Shown: positions 36,998-48,505, numbered from the stretch's first letter. The stretch: 64,000 bases of DNA from Phoenix dactylifera (GCF_009389715.1 NC_052400.1:21049674-21113673), one strand, 5' to 3'. Notes: generated from the sequence alone by a model not told the origin. A program made the numbers and translations.

Positions 36998-39408
36998 CAA
37001 GCTATATTACTTAATATTGTTCAACCTTCCTCTCTATTCAAATTTCTGTCTTTAAATCGATGGTGGTCAGAGATGATTATTAATGCAGCTGATGCTGTTG
37101 GACCATTTGTTTCTGGAAGTTCTCATCTTGGCTGAGATCTAGGTTTATGCCAATATTGGACAAATCCTGAAAGAAGATATTAAAAATCTTGGCCTCTATT
37201 ATCTTGGCCGATACAAACTTATAAATTCCGAGATATTAGCTGATATACTGTTATATCGGCTTATATTTTCCAATCACATTTTTTACTTCCTTAAATTGAT
37301 ATTTAATTAATAGACTCCAAAATTAATGCCTTAACGCATCCTGGATTTACTATATTAGCTAATATTTTTATACCTTCATCCCAAAATATCTACCAGGATC
37401 TTGAAAAATTTTGGACTTTTCCAGGTGTCCTTATCCTCCATTTTGGCCAAGATAAATCAAGATCTGGGTTCATCTTGGCCTTTGTCACCTACCGAGATGA
37501 TAGATTTCTCAGTTTTCCAAAACGTTGCTCATTCCTGTTCAAGAGACATTTCTCTGCACACTACTCCCTCAGTACCCTTCACAAGGTGAACTTGTTTTTG
37601 CAGCCATCAATTCTAAATGTTCTGTTAGCCTATCTTGCTGGAGAGGACCTTCTGATTTATTGTTGGATTTACGTGTTCTAGCTTTTATCCCCTTTTTGTA
37701 CTTCCTGATTATCCTTTATTAGGAAAATGCTGGTTGTTATGCTTCCATTCAGCATATGTACTTTTAGGTCTTTATAGCCACCTCCTTTATCATAGACATT
37801 TGAAGGTTTTCTTTTGCTCAATGCAAATTCCACAATCTGTTGCTTATAGGCCTTCAAAAGTCAACCTACGTTGACGTTTGGGCTTCAGGTCAGCTTGATC
37901 ATATCAAGCAGGTTTTCAAACTCAGTTCAGGCTTTGGACAATCTCAGCTGTCCATGCAAAAGTTTAGCTCGCGATTAAACATGCTAAGTCGAACTTCTAG
38001 TTCTTTTTGCTTGCCAGCCACACTTTTCAGTGTTCAGTCTGAGCTATTTTATTTGTTGAGCCTTAAGATGTGGCTTAAGCCGGATTCTTTGCTTAATTGA
38101 TTTAACTTGAAGGAGCCACTGAGCAAGCTGAGAGCAAGATGTTTATGAGTCAGCAAGTTCATCTGCAGACCTTTTTTTGTTCTGGCAAAATCTGGATGCC
38201 TTGATGTTGGAAATTTCAAATTATGTTTCATCAGTTAATATGAAGCACTTACACTTTGCCTTTTGCTGAATTTGTACCCATTTCATGCTGTGATTGTGCC
38301 TCGAAGGTTGTTTTTTCTAAGAACACTAGTTGACTAGATGGATCAGTTACATGAATTTGAAAAATGTTCTCTTTGACCATCTGTTGCTGTTCTCGAAATG
38401 GTTTAACTGCCTGTTTCAATCATCTTTTCGTGGTGTCATGTGAATATTTTTGTTATCCCTTTTAGATTCTATATAGATACCAGCTTTATAATGAAGAGGG
38501 TCTGCTATTTCTTAAATTGGTACATTCACAAATTTAGATGATTTTCATCTAGAATGCTCTGGCCTTTCTCAGATTTTCTAGCTTGGTTGTGTTTGTCCTT
38601 TGAGCAGTACATCTGTCATTGCAAATGGTGCTCTTGTGAAAGTTCGATACCGACAGTTTGCAATGTTTGAACATTCAAGCTTGACATAAACCTATGACAG
38701 TTATCTGTTCCATTTGAAAATTCTCTCCAACATATTAACTAAATAGTGTGAGTTTTACTGCCTAGAAGTTTGCTCATAGTTTGTGCAACTGCTGGCTTGC
38801 AGACTGGAGATAAGGCTCATGTCCTGTGCTTCGTGGAGTTTAATGATGCCAAATGTGCTTTAACTGCTCTGGAAGCTCTTCAAGGTGCATTTTTCATGCC
38901 ATGACTTGCTAGACTTTCATGTGCTGCCATATTTGCTCAGATTCTCTAAAGATTCACACATTTTGCATAGCTTTCATGAATAAGACATCCACCCCCTCCC
39001 CCACCAACACCAAAACCAGAAAATGCGATCATTCATAACTAGCATCAGCTATAAATGTAGTTGCATGGAAAATCATATCATTCAACCTAAGTTTTTCCTG
39101 CTGTTGTTTCTTCACTGCTGTGGTCAGATGATATTTTATTATTATAAACTTGGGTTTGTAACATTTTTGGTAAACATAAAACAGTGATGCGAAGATAGCG
39201 CCTGTATGCGGAAATACCATGATCTGTCAACTCCATATTCTAATTCCAATCCACACCATTGACTAATTACCTAGTCGGGTTTCCTGCAGAATATAAATTT
39301 GATGCCAGGAAACAGGATTCGCCAGTCTTAAGGATCCAATTTGCGAAATTCCCTTTCCGTCCATCTTCTGTATGTGATGACCGGAGACATGGAGGTGGCC
39401 CAAATTGA
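33016..39408 (+). CDS. RRM protein of the nuclear-speckle RNA-binding (NSR-like) type
   Basis: Coding exons 33016-33055, 35537-35661, 35762-36038, 36129-36190, 38803-38884 and 39290-39408 join with GT-AG junctions to 705 nt, 234 residues plus stop. Residues 1-13 are an Arg/Ser/Tyr-rich start (MSDRYRRYSSPER). A Gly/Ser/Arg-rich low-complexity part runs to about 127. A single RRM follows: RNP2 ILFVDG at 131-136, the helix DCTRREVAHLFRPFIG, and RNP1-like HVLCFVEF at about 174-181. A short basic tail ends GGGPN. The RREVAHLFRPF signature and ALTALEALQ match Arabidopsis NSRa/NSRb-like proteins, which bind alternatively spliced mRNAs and long non-coding RNAs in nuclear speckles. That role is by family and untested here. 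The ATG is preceded by GAGCA; no other in-frame ATG fits exon 1. An SR-like factor is the alternative reading. Confidence 0.88.
33056..35536 (+). other. Intron 1 of the RRM protein gene
   Basis: 2.5-kb AT-rich intron with a (GA)n run at 33314-33338. It splits an Asp codon. No nested gene is seen. Confidence 0.8.
36586..36721 (+). repeat. Triplicated short repeat in RRM gene intron 4
   Basis: ACTGGAGGCACTTTTATATG followed by CGTATTTCAT occurs three times. The first and third copies are each followed by the same ACTGATCAGAAAATTATTTT. The copies are essentially identical, so the duplication is recent. Confidence 0.9.
36934..36995 (+). repeat. Compound (CA)n-(GA)n microsatellite
   Basis: A CACACA run with a CGCGCA interruption, followed by about fifteen GA units, in RRM gene intron 4. 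Confidence 0.95.
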
Positions 39409-40114
39409 CAGGGAATCGGCAAAGCTTGTTATGGATAGCCATGATTCGAATGCACTTTTTACCCTGTGGGCTTTTATACAGGGATCTGTCATGCTCAGGC
39501 AGTCATCAGACGACTCACCAGTGAAGCACCAGTAAATTCATACATTTTGACTGATGACCATATAGATGCGTTAACATGCAGGATATATCATACTTGAGAA
39601 GTGGCTTCTTCGTAGTTTCCAGCCTATGTATTCAAGTAGTTGCTCCTATTTTTCTGCTCGTGCCATTGTTGCAGCAGTTGCATTTAAATATGATGTCTAA
39701 GACTCTAAGTAGACTAATTCAATGCTAGAATTCTCAAAAAAAAAGAAAAAACTAATTCATTGCTGGTTTTTGTGCATATTGGCTTTAAATGTCAAAACTT
39801 GGTCTACAGAATTTGGATGTCCGAAGATTAGTTGAGATTTAATGCACTTTCCAGTCCTCATATGGTTGTCTGGATGACGGGGACTGACTTGTTTTTAAAG
39901 ATATCATCGCATAGCTACTGTCAATCGGCAATTGGAAAGCTCAAGTATTTGGGCTTGTAATTCGTGATTTATTGGATGACCTATATAGTGGGAAGTGCGT
40001 GCTGCAGGAAGTTTGTTGGACGGTCTTAATGTCCGCGCTTTATTTCTGGATGCAAAACTTTTGTCAGTTTTGTTTAGCAGGTTATTTATCAGCTGAATAG
40101 TCGACTTTTTGGTC
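39409..40114. other. 3' flank of the RRM protein gene
   Basis: Likely 3' UTR, then intergenic DNA. No further gene or repeat was recognised. Confidence 0.5.
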
Positions 40115-40360
40115 GCCAGAAAGATAAAGCCAAAGCATCATCGGAGATAAAGCCGAAGCCACTGGGTTCACCGCCTCACGTGTGGGTACGTCATCCCAGT
40201 ACCACCTTGGTACAAGTGGAAGGAAAGCATAACCGCCAACAAGCCAGCCGAGCGTGGGGCATCCGGTCCCCTAATTTAATCGATGCCCGTGCGTTTCGAA
40301 CCCGGGCAACTTGGGCGGAATTATCGCCCCCTTACCACTAGGCTACTACCTTGGTGGCAC
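40115..40360 (-). mobile_element. tRNA-derived SINE
   Basis: On the minus strand the unit begins near TGCCACCAAGGTAG. It has an A box TAGCCTAGTGGT (40334-40345) and a B box GGTTCGAAACG (40292-40302) at tRNA-like spacing, followed by a body of about 170 bp without tRNA structure. The pol III boxes plus an unrelated tail support a SINE over a tRNA gene. The 3' limit near 40115 and the target duplication are uncertain. Confidence 0.65.
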
Positions 40361-40364
40361 TCTC

Positions 40365-40842
40365 TACCCATTTTTTATTGGACAAAAAATACCCTTATTT
40401 TTTGTAACTTTTAAGGGTGCTTTATGTCTTTTTATAATCTCACATTAACTCACCCTCTCAACCCCCAATTAATGCTCTCTCCCTCTCTCTCTCTCTCTCT
40501 CTCCCTCCCTCCCTCCGGTGTTTGTGTGTATGCATGTATGTACATACATACGTATGTATGTATGTATGTATATGTATGTCTATGTATGTATGTATATGTG
40601 TGTGTATGTATGTATGTATATATGTATGTATGTATGTATATATGTGTATGTATGTATGTATGTATGTATGTATGTATGTGTATGTGTATGTATATGTATA
40701 TGTAAGAGAGAGAGAGAGAGAGGGAGAGAGCATTAATTGAGGAGTTAAGAGGGTGAGTAAATGTGAGATTGTAAAAAGACATAAAGTATCCTTAAAAGTT
40801 ATAAAAAGTAAGGGTATTTTTTGTCTAATAAAAAATGGGTAG
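40365..40842. mobile_element. Fold-back (MITE-like) element with microsatellite core
   Basis: A left arm of about 145 bp (from TACCCATTTTTTATT) and a right arm (to AATAAAAAATGGGTA at 40841) are inverted copies of each other. They share ATACCCTTA, TTTATGTCTTTTTA, AATCTCACATT, ACTCACCCTCT and AATTAATGCTCTCTCCCTC. The middle, 40511-40700, is (TATG)n. The arms end in CT/GA runs. No coding capacity. A clear target duplication was not found. Confidence 0.7.
40511..40735 (+). repeat. (TATG)n and (GA)n microsatellite
   Basis: Long imperfect GTAT/GTATGTGT run followed by GAGAGA, the core of the fold-back element. It is open in several frames only because of its periodicity. Confidence 0.95.
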
Positions 40843-40870
40843 ATTGATAACAGAGAGTAGGTTATCAATC

Positions 40871-40872
<2 letters not shown>

Positions 40873-40902
<30 letters not shown>
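40873..40902. repeat. (AT)n microsatellite
   Basis: About fifteen TA units just after the fold-back element. Confidence 0.95.
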
Positions 40903-40906
<4 letters not shown>

Positions 40907-41084
40907 AATTAATTTAAATCATCTAATTTATTAAAAAAAATAGATTGCAGAAAATTAAGGAACAACACCCGGCGAAAAGCCAGGCTAAAAACATCGATCT
41001 ATATAATGAAAAACATGATGAAAGAAGGATTTACAAGCCAATCAGCCGAAGAACACAACCCGTAGCACGGACTTTGGTGCCTCA

Positions 41085-42470
41085 ATATAAGGAGATAAAG
41101 ATGCGTGATCAAACAGCTCAAGTACCAGTTTCACGCCTCAACTTCAGATCACAATTTATTAGTTCATATCATATCGGGCACAAATGATTCAAGAACTGCC
41201 ATCATGAGAGAACAATAGCAAAGAACTGACTGAAAGGTTCTATAGATCGAACTAGAGCTCCATGCGTCCCTGACAAACAAAGCCAGGCCAGTAAAACTTC
41301 AACCACGAACACACCGGTTAAGCGAACATCTGACATCTTCTCCTTTCTGCACCATCGATCTTCTTCAAGCATTCTTTCCTCTCCCATCCCTGACCGCCTC
41401 TCCCGGCATGTCAACACCTCTCTCCCTCTCACTCCTCCGGTGATGGCTCGCTCCCGTCAGCTCCACGTCCGCCGCAGTCACCACTCCGCTGCCAGCCGAA
41501 ACGCCACCAGCTGTCCTCGACGACGAGGGGCTAGGAATACTCACCACCGGTGGCAGGCGTATCGGCGGCCGGACTGTCCAGTTCTCGCCACCACCATCGC
41601 TGCCAACCGAGACACTATCATGATATGCTTCGAAGAAGTCATCAAGAACCTCGGCAGCGCCTCCCCCATTCTCGCTGTTACCGTTAGCTTCGGTTCTTGA
41701 AGCGGCTCTTCGTTTCTTGATGCATAGAGCCACCGCGAGCACCGCGCACGGGATGCCGATCACCAGGGTTGGGTGGTCGGTGATGAAGCGCTCGGGGAGC
41801 GGGACGTCGCACAGACCGAAATGGCACCTCGATGCGCCGCTCATGAAGCCGGCCAGCCCGAGCGCGGTCATCACCGCCGCCGTCACGTCGGCCACCCCCT
41901 GGGCAACCTTCTCCCAGGAGTCGGGCGGGACGGTCGCTTCGACGTCGCGGCGCTGGAGGCCCGGCATCTTTGGAAGTCGCTTAGCCGAGACGGTGATGGC
42001 CTTTTCTTCCTTCCTTGCTCTTTTTTTTTTTTTCCCTGCAAAAGAAGAAAACGATCGATATGTTGAGAATAAGGTGGCTAAAAAGTTATTCTGCTGTGAA
42101 TATAAAGAATTCAAGAAACTATATATTGCTTGGATAGGACCTATAGTTCTCCTTATCCCGTTGGTTTTCTTCTCCTCGTTGGCGTGGTTGATGATGGTCT
42201 TCTTCTATCTACGAGAGCCAGAAGAAAAGAGTTAGTTCTTGGTCGGATAAGAATGCGAGGGAAAATAAAGTAGTTCGCGTAATTCTTGTAGGGGAGGGAG
42301 GAGTGGGGAAGAAGAAGGAGACCTTCTCTTTGCTGCTGGGAATGAAGGCAAGACGAGAGACGGAGGGGGGGAAGCAGCGTCGTCGTTGCGATTGTGATAG
42401 GTAGATCAGTCGTTGAGGTGACCTCGCTTAAATTCGGCTTATGCCCTTCAGGTCGAGCTTTCGGGCTATC
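41085..42470. repeat. Left copy of a 1.35-kb dispersed duplication
   Basis: Matches 44255-45590 in the same orientation across gene, leader and flanks. Examples are the shared GGCACAAATGATTCA, CCATGCGTCCCT(G/A)ACAAACAAAGCCAGGC, CATCGATCTTC, AAGAATTCAAGAAACTATAT, and CGCTTAAAT in the far flank. Identity is moderate with many indels. Confidence 0.85.
41365..41967 (-). CDS. Unknown protein with two predicted membrane segments
   Basis: 200-residue frame on the minus strand. The start at 41967 (MPGLQRRD) was chosen because the paralogous copy begins at the equivalent ATG (MPSPQRNN). The frame is open 49 codons further upstream, but that part crosses a likely 3' splice site (CTTTTGCAG ending at 42036), also present in the copy, so it is probably leader. 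Hydrophobic segments lie at about 24-45 (ADVTAAVMTALGLAG) and 67-83 (LVIGIPCAVLAVALC), followed by basic KKRRAASR. An acidic stretch EVLDDFFEAYHD and a long Ser/Pro/Gly tail follow. I do not recognise the family and propose no function. A small membrane-anchored protein is the most that can be said. The tail is similar in the decayed paralogue. Confidence 0.6.
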   Translation of the reverse strand: MPGLQRRDVEATVPPDSWEKVAQGVADVTAAVMTALGLAGFMSGASRCHFGLCDVPLPERFITDHPTLVIGIPCAVLAVALCIKKRRAASRTEANGNSENGGGAAEVLDDFFEAYHDSVSVGSDGGGENWTVRPPIRLPPVVSIPSPSSSRTAGGVSAGSGVVTAADVELTGASHHRRSERERGVDMPGEAVRDGRGKNA

Positions 42471-42716
42471 CGTCTTGAAATGGCTGCCGCACAGTTTTTT
42501 TTTTTTTTTGGGTTTAAAATTGGCGTTCATATATAGATTCCACGTGTGTACAATCTGCCAAATCAAAAGAAAGAAAATGATACAGAAGATAAGATATATC
42601 TCCGACCTTGGCCTAAATCAATCCACCCGAATGCTGCGCCACAAAGGAGGCTACCTAGTCTACCGCATAGTTCTCAAAAGCGCGCTTCGAATGCTGTTAT
42701 TTATTCATCTGCACAT

Positions 42717-43077
42717 ATCTCAAAGCAATCGGTGGATGATCTGCGGGGTTTCTTTTACGTAGCAGGCTGCGGTCTTCCTAATTTCTTCCTCATATAGGGA
42801 TAATCTCGTTCTATCTTCAAGAAAGCAAGAAGAATTCTGTCAGTACTCGAAAGATAGAAAGAAGAAGAAAGACAAGAAGAGGCCTCCGTATGCACAGCTC
42901 TCAAAGCGATCAGTGGATGATCCCCGGTTCATAAGTCAAGGTTTCTTATATGTAATAGGCTTCGGTCTTCTTGGTTTCTTCCTCTTGTCGACATTAGGGA
43001 TGATCTCGTTACATCCTCAAAAAAGCAAGAAGAAATTTGTTGGCATTCGAAAGATTGGGAGAAGAAGAAAGACACGG
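42717..43077 (+). repeat. Tandem duplication of about 180 bp
   Basis: 42717-42873 and 42899-43077 both contain TCTCAAAGC(A/G)ATC, GTGGATGATC, GGTTTCTT, GGC(T)TNCGGTCTTC, TTCTTCCTC, ATCTCGTT, AAGCAAGAAGAA, CGAAAGAT and GAAGAAGAAAGAC. Both are open on the plus strand for a short hydrophobic stretch (GFFYVAGCGL, GFLYVIGFGL). The first copy ends in a stop just after it. Whether this was ever coding is unknown. Confidence 0.7.
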
Positions 43078-43089
43078 AGGGGACTGGAT

Positions 43090-44250
43090 CGAAGGGGGAG
43101 GCAAGTGGAAGGATTGGATTGCCTCCAAGTCTTCATGGTCTCGAAGTCTTAGGATGCGATAGGAAATGGCGAAGGAACGAATTGGAATTCCATGTAATAA
43201 TAAGAGAGAGTTAAAGCATGCTGCTGCCATGTAAATGGGCAGTTTTGGCCCCGGGCAATCCGTTCTAGTCAGTCGATTAAGTAGCGTTTGTAGCTAAGTT
43301 TGAAGCTGGCTTGAGTTTGAATTCACCCCTGGTATTGTTGAGCCAAGCCTTAGCAGCCTAAAACTCGATTAAGCTTAAGCCAATTTGCAACTCTAGCTCC
43401 AAAAATCTATCAAAAGTTCAGTCATTTCTAAAGAAGATCAAAACCTTTTTAGCTCATCATTGCCGTCCATATATACAAGCAGAGAAACTGGTCTCGTTTG
43501 GCTGCCTAGACGTTGCAACTTTCAGTTTGGCTATGATGCCATTCACCATGCTTTATACTGAAATAACATAGAACATACTAATTCTAAAAATGTGGACCTT
43601 TCTCCAACAAACTGTTTATCAATGACCGAAAAATATGAACTTCATACTTTTGATTGTTTGAGATTTACGCTGTTCTTCATTATCGTAGAGCTAATTTATT
43701 GAATCACTTGCAATACTAGCCGCTCACCATACGTGTAATGCGAGACTAGCCAAAATACATCCATAATCTCAAGAAGAATGCACTCAAAGTATATGCATGA
43801 TCTCGCAAACAGACTAGTGAAAACACGATATTTCCATAACTCAGAAAGCAGTAGCATTACATGTATTTCGAAGGCAAAAATAGCGCAGCAGACTGCGTCA
43901 CCTCATTTGTTGCCCGGTACTCTGGAAAGATTATATGGACATCTGTAGGAGACATACCTCCTACCTTGTACTTTTTACTTTCTTTTGATGTAGTTGGATG
44001 TTCTCACGTTAGAGCTATATGAAATGCCATTTTTATATTAAAAAAAAGCAGCGTGGAATAAATTACTATAATAAGAAATCAAAGATCACATGTCACATAA
44101 TTTATGGTTTAAGGTTTTGCAACAAAATTACCCTAAGAAAAAGGTTTTGTGGCAACTTGATTAATACAAATCAAAGAGCCCATATCGCAGAAAAGTTGCT
44201 TCGATAGATAGCAGTAATTAATGAAAAGATTAGAAGAGAGAAAAGAGTTT
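43090..44250. other. Spacer between the duplicated segments
   Basis: AT-rich, with no recognised gene or element. Confidence 0.5.
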
Positions 44251-44254
44251 GGTA

Positions 44255-45590
44255 CCTGAATATAAAGGGACAAAAGTTATGTGATCGAACAGATCAAGTA
44301 CCAGTTGCCTGCACCAGATCACAATATATTTAAGTTTATATGGGGCACAAATGATTCACGAGTTGGCAACATGAGGGCAATAGCAAAGAGCTGAACAGTA
44401 TCTGTAGGCTGAAGGTTACGTAGAACTGGAGCCCCATGCGTCCCTAACAAACAAAGCCAGGCCTATAGAACTTCAACCAAGAACCACAGACCCAGATCAT
44501 TAGACCAACTGAACACCTAATATCTTCACCTTTTGACACCATCGATCTTCATCAAGCATTCTTTCCTTTCCCATCACTGACCGCCTCTCCAGACATGCGA
44601 ACACCTATCTCCCTCTTGTGTCTTGTCCCTCCGGTGATGGCTCGCTCCCCCCCAGCTTCACATCAGCCGCAGTTACCCCTCCGCTGCCGGCCGAAACACC
44701 ACCACCTGACCTCGAGGACGAGGAGCTAGGAATAGTCACCAACCGAGACACGATCACGACTTGCTTCCATGCACGAAGTCATCAAGAACCTCGGCAGTGC
44801 CTCCATTCTCGCAGTCACCGTTAACTCCGATTCTTGAAGCGGCTCTCCGTTTCTTGATGCACAGAGCCACCGTGAACACCGCGCACGGGATTCCGATCGC
44901 AGTCACCGGGGTGTGGTTGGTGGTGAAGCGCTTGGCCAGAGGGTCGTCGTACAAACCGAACCACCTCGATCAGCGCGGCGCTGATCGAGCAGGCCAGCCC
45001 AAGCACGATCATCGCCGCCGCCGCCGCCGCCACATCGGCGAGCCCGAGAGCTATCTCCTCCCAGCCGTCGAGAGGGACGGTTTCTTCGACGTTGTTGCGC
45101 TGCGGACTCGGCATCTTTGAAACTCGGGCAGCCGTGATGGTGATGGCCTTTTCTTAATTCCTCTTTCCTTGTTCGGTTTTTCCTACAAAAGAAATGAAAA
45201 AGAAAAAGAAAAAGATACGTTGAGAATAGGGTCGCTACAAGGTCGTGCTGGGAATTTATATAAAGAATTCAAGAAACTATATTTCTCGGATGGAACCTCC
45301 ATAGTTCTTCTTCCCGTTCTTGTTCTTCTCCTTCTTGGCGTGGTTGATGGTGGTCTTCTTATCTACGAGAGCCAGGAGAAAAGAGTTACTTGTTGGTGAG
45401 AAAAGAAAGGGAGGGCAAATACTGTAATTCGAGTAGTTCTTGGAGAGGAGAAGAGGTGGGAGGAGTGGAGAAGAAGGAGACCTACATGTAGGTCCATCGG
45501 TCGTTGGAGTGACATGACAGCGCTTAAATCGGGGGGGTTACAAGGCGAAATGACTCTTAGCCCTTCAGGTTATATCGTGGCTTGGAGCTA
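44255..45590. repeat. Right copy of the 1.35-kb dispersed duplication
   Basis: Counterpart of 41085-42470, same orientation, about 3.2 kb away. It carries the frameshifted gene copy and its leader region. Confidence 0.85.
44552..45114 (-). pseudogene. Frameshifted paralogue of the unknown two-segment membrane protein
   Basis: Starts MPSPQRNNVEETVPLDGW at 45114, matching the intact copy's start. It stays aligned through the first hydrophobic segment. Near 44955-44975 a net +1 change relative to the intact copy moves the matching sequence (GLYDDPLAKRFTTNHTP...IGIPCAVFTVALC) into another frame. A further shift just after EVLDDF brings a stop at about 44754. The Ser-rich tail persists at DNA level to the equivalent TGA at 44552. 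A leader acceptor TTTTGTAG is conserved upstream. It is most likely a decayed duplicate, though a sequencing error at either site cannot be excluded. Confidence 0.75.
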
Positions 45591-45599
45591 TTGCTAGGT

Positions 45600-48500
45600 C
45601 ATACCCATGCGATGCGGCATGAGAGGAATGGTTCAAATTCATGGAGTCGGTACGCGAAGAGCCATTCCTCTGATAACACGTAAAGGACCATGCTCCCTGC
45701 GCTCCGTTTGCTTTAGAATATTTGGGACAGCGTTGTTTTCTAAATTAAGTTTGTATATAGAAAAGCCAATAAAATTATAGATTATGTAACTTCATTTGTA
45801 ATTTATCATTCTAAAAGACTCTAAATCAATAAGATTGCAAATTGGATGATCTTATCTATGATCAACTATTCCGAAGGATACTATAAGTTGGAAACAAAAA
45901 GTTGTTTAGAGCACTTTAAAATTTATTATATTTTAATATTTTTAAATTTATTCATACTAGATAAGTACAAAACATCTGTTGCAGCAGAAAAAAAAAAAAA
46001 ATCGAACCCATTCGAACGTATTTAATTACGCTGATTATGGATTTGTATCTTTGGTGCAAAAGATCTATTTATGGCATTGTGGCGTACCGTCAAACACCCA
46101 GGCACAAGTGATTGGTCTCGGTCCATGAATCTAGTTGACGGAAAAAATTTAAGAACTGCCTACAATCTTGGGGCATCTTTCATCACCGCACGCGTCGGTT
46201 CAAGTAATTGTGCTCATCATCTCTTCCAAAAACATCGGCAATATTTTCGACAGGAATTCTAATTTCCAATGCTTGAATCTGGAAGTTCTATGATCGATAA
46301 GATAATACCGATAATACCGTACATCTTTACAACAAAAATCCCAAAATCGATATGGGTTCAACAATATAAACAGCTTGTTCCCAATGAAAGAAGTCCTAGT
46401 GCGTTTAAACTCGCCAATGCTACGTATTGCACCTAAAAAACAATGCGCAGGAAGCGGCTGTTTCTGGTGTGCCCACTCTACAAGCAATGAATTGCAATAT
46501 GGATACTTGATAGTTGTTTCTGCTTGCTCTACTTCCTCATGAATTGTTTCCAGAGCATCGCCATTTCTAGATATGTCACCTTTTCAGATGACTTCTTAAT
46601 ACGTAACCATCTGTTCTTGAGATGAGAATTTAAAGAAAGTACGTAGTCCTCTTCGTCTTATTGCCAGTGAAATGATTTGAAACCCGTCTTAATTTTGATG
46701 AATACAAATATGAATGCAGAAGCTAAGTTGCTTTTTGTTTGTTTGTTTGTTTGTTTGGATATGGAAGCTGAGTTTGTTTCGAACACGAGATTGAAGCAAC
46801 ATATCCAGTGCCTTCTCCAAGGCAGCTGCTCCGTCTGCAGGTCCTGCAACCAAACATATCCAAGGACAGAATTGACTCAGGTGAATCAAGACATTCGGTT
46901 TCATGATTTCAGCAAGAGCAAGATCATTCTCAAGCACGACCCAGAGGAACCCCAGCCAAATCCAATCCCAGGAGCAGGTCCTCCTCTTTGTAACATCTCA
47001 ACTGACTGCACAACAGGCCATTCTGAGGAGACCAAGGTGGTGGTCAGTATTCTCTACAGTTAGTACTCTTTGTCAAGTCATTTTGAGCCCACTTAGCAAT
47101 ATCTTCTTCCAAAAAAATCTCATCACCTATCCCTGAATTAGATCCTTGAGTGCAATTTGCGAATTTAGCTCTCTGGATAGATCTATCAACAGAAGTAGTC
47201 AGTCCGACTATTCCTTGAAGACAACTTACTGACGCTAATGATGCATCATCAATATTATAGTGGGCAAAACGCACTTTTCCTCTGTTGCTGCCAGCTGACG
47301 GCACGCTGCTTTCTCGGAACGCTTAAAATAATGCTCATGGAGATTGCTTTTGATGGAAACTGTGACACTTAACAAAACGTGGATGCTGTCTTATCCTTCT
47401 TCGTTCATAGAAAGCATAATATATCCGTCTTATTCTCATTCCTTGATCTCGAACGGTGTTATAGTGGGTAATGCTTGGTGACAGTTTTCACAGATGGAAT
47501 AGAACTTTCGGAGGGATATCTAAAATTTCACCATTCCTTTCGAGTCTTCCTTTCTCTTGCTGTGCATCCACTGTAGAGTTCTTACGTCCGCAGCCACTCT
47601 GTTGAAACCGAATATATCGCTGTTGGTGAGACGCTGCTGATGCTCTCGCATCTTTCTGTAAAATTCCTAGGGCCAGGAATTGTGAAACCAAGTCAAGTAG
47701 GCTATTTGGAAGCATCGTATGTTAATTTTTTTAAATTTTTTTTTAATATAACAGCAGCTCATACACAGCGGACGTGGGTACAATCAACAAAATCAGAAAA
47801 GAGCAAATAATACTAAGACTGGGGCACAGATGACACGAGCTGCCTCTATAGACGTTGTTGCTGCTGATTTTCAGATTGATGATACGAGCTGCCTTTATAG
47901 ATCTACACGACAACAAAAAGGTTAGAGAACTCGCCAGATTGGCTTCGATCGGACCATCCAATGCTTACATTAGAGAAAGTGTTGTTCTAACTATGGTTTA
48001 GCAATTATCTTTGTAGTGGCTCATGGTTTGTTTATAGCCGTGCGATCCTAAATCTTCTGTGAATTGTATCTTAATGGCTCAAAATCATGCTGTAATCACT
48101 TGGGATTGCACTATAGCTACCTAAAGATTTGGTAGGATTGCGTTATAATTGCCTTAAGGTTCGGCGTAATCGTTGGAGTTTATTATGATAATCTTCACTC
48201 TGGCTCAATGGAGGGGACACCTTTCAGTGCAGGGTGGAAAAATCTTCAGCTAAGTGAGAAAATTCGGATCATTTTGAGACAGACGCTAAGTTGAGAGATT
48301 TAGAACTTTACACGTTAGCTGATCTTGGAGGTTAGTTGCTCGTAGCCTGCTCGTCCTAACCTCCGAGTTGAAAAAGGTGATCCCAATCTAATGGCTGTAG
48401 AGCATTTAGAGTATCTGAATTGCCGGTGGATCGCAAGATGAACGAATTTAATCACGCCATCATGTCTTGAGGCTCTTTTTTTCACCCCATCAAACATATT
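45600..48500. other. Intergenic region with undefined open fragments
   Basis: Short minus-strand frames at 46200-46487, 46689-46937, 47044-47304 and 47488-47715 are longer than expected for such AT content. One follows an acceptor-like TTGGTTGCAG. They do not join into a recognisable protein, and no family is evident. Remnants of a decayed gene are possible. A TTTG simple repeat is at about 46735-46757. Confidence 0.35.
47727..47800 (-). repeat. Dispersed repeat, copy 2
   Basis: T-run followed by AACAGCAGCTCATACAC and CAACAAAATCAGAAAAG, matching the block at 30060-30140. The two copies have diverged. Confidence 0.5.
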
Positions 48501-48505
48501 CAACA

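Larger units (their letters stand above)
36191..38802 (+). other. Intron 4 of the RRM protein gene
   Basis: 2.6-kb intron located inside the RRM between RNP2 and RNP1. It holds a small triplicated repeat and a CA/GA microsatellite (both listed). The rest is T-rich with no gene. Confidence 0.8.

Noticed and set aside
40280..40360. A tRNA gene on the minus strand
   Set aside because: A and B boxes are present, but there is no matching acceptor stem and the sequence runs into a long non-tRNA body, so a SINE fits better.
40424..40868. Overlapping frames of Tyr/Val/Cys/Met repeats on both strands
   Set aside because: They are translations of the (TATG)n and (GA)n microsatellite, with no stop because of its periodicity.
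41968..42114. Upstream extension of the unknown membrane protein frame (start at 42114)
   Set aside because: It crosses a likely leader splice acceptor, is low-complexity Lys/Arg, and is not open in the paralogous copy, which starts at the equivalent of 41967.
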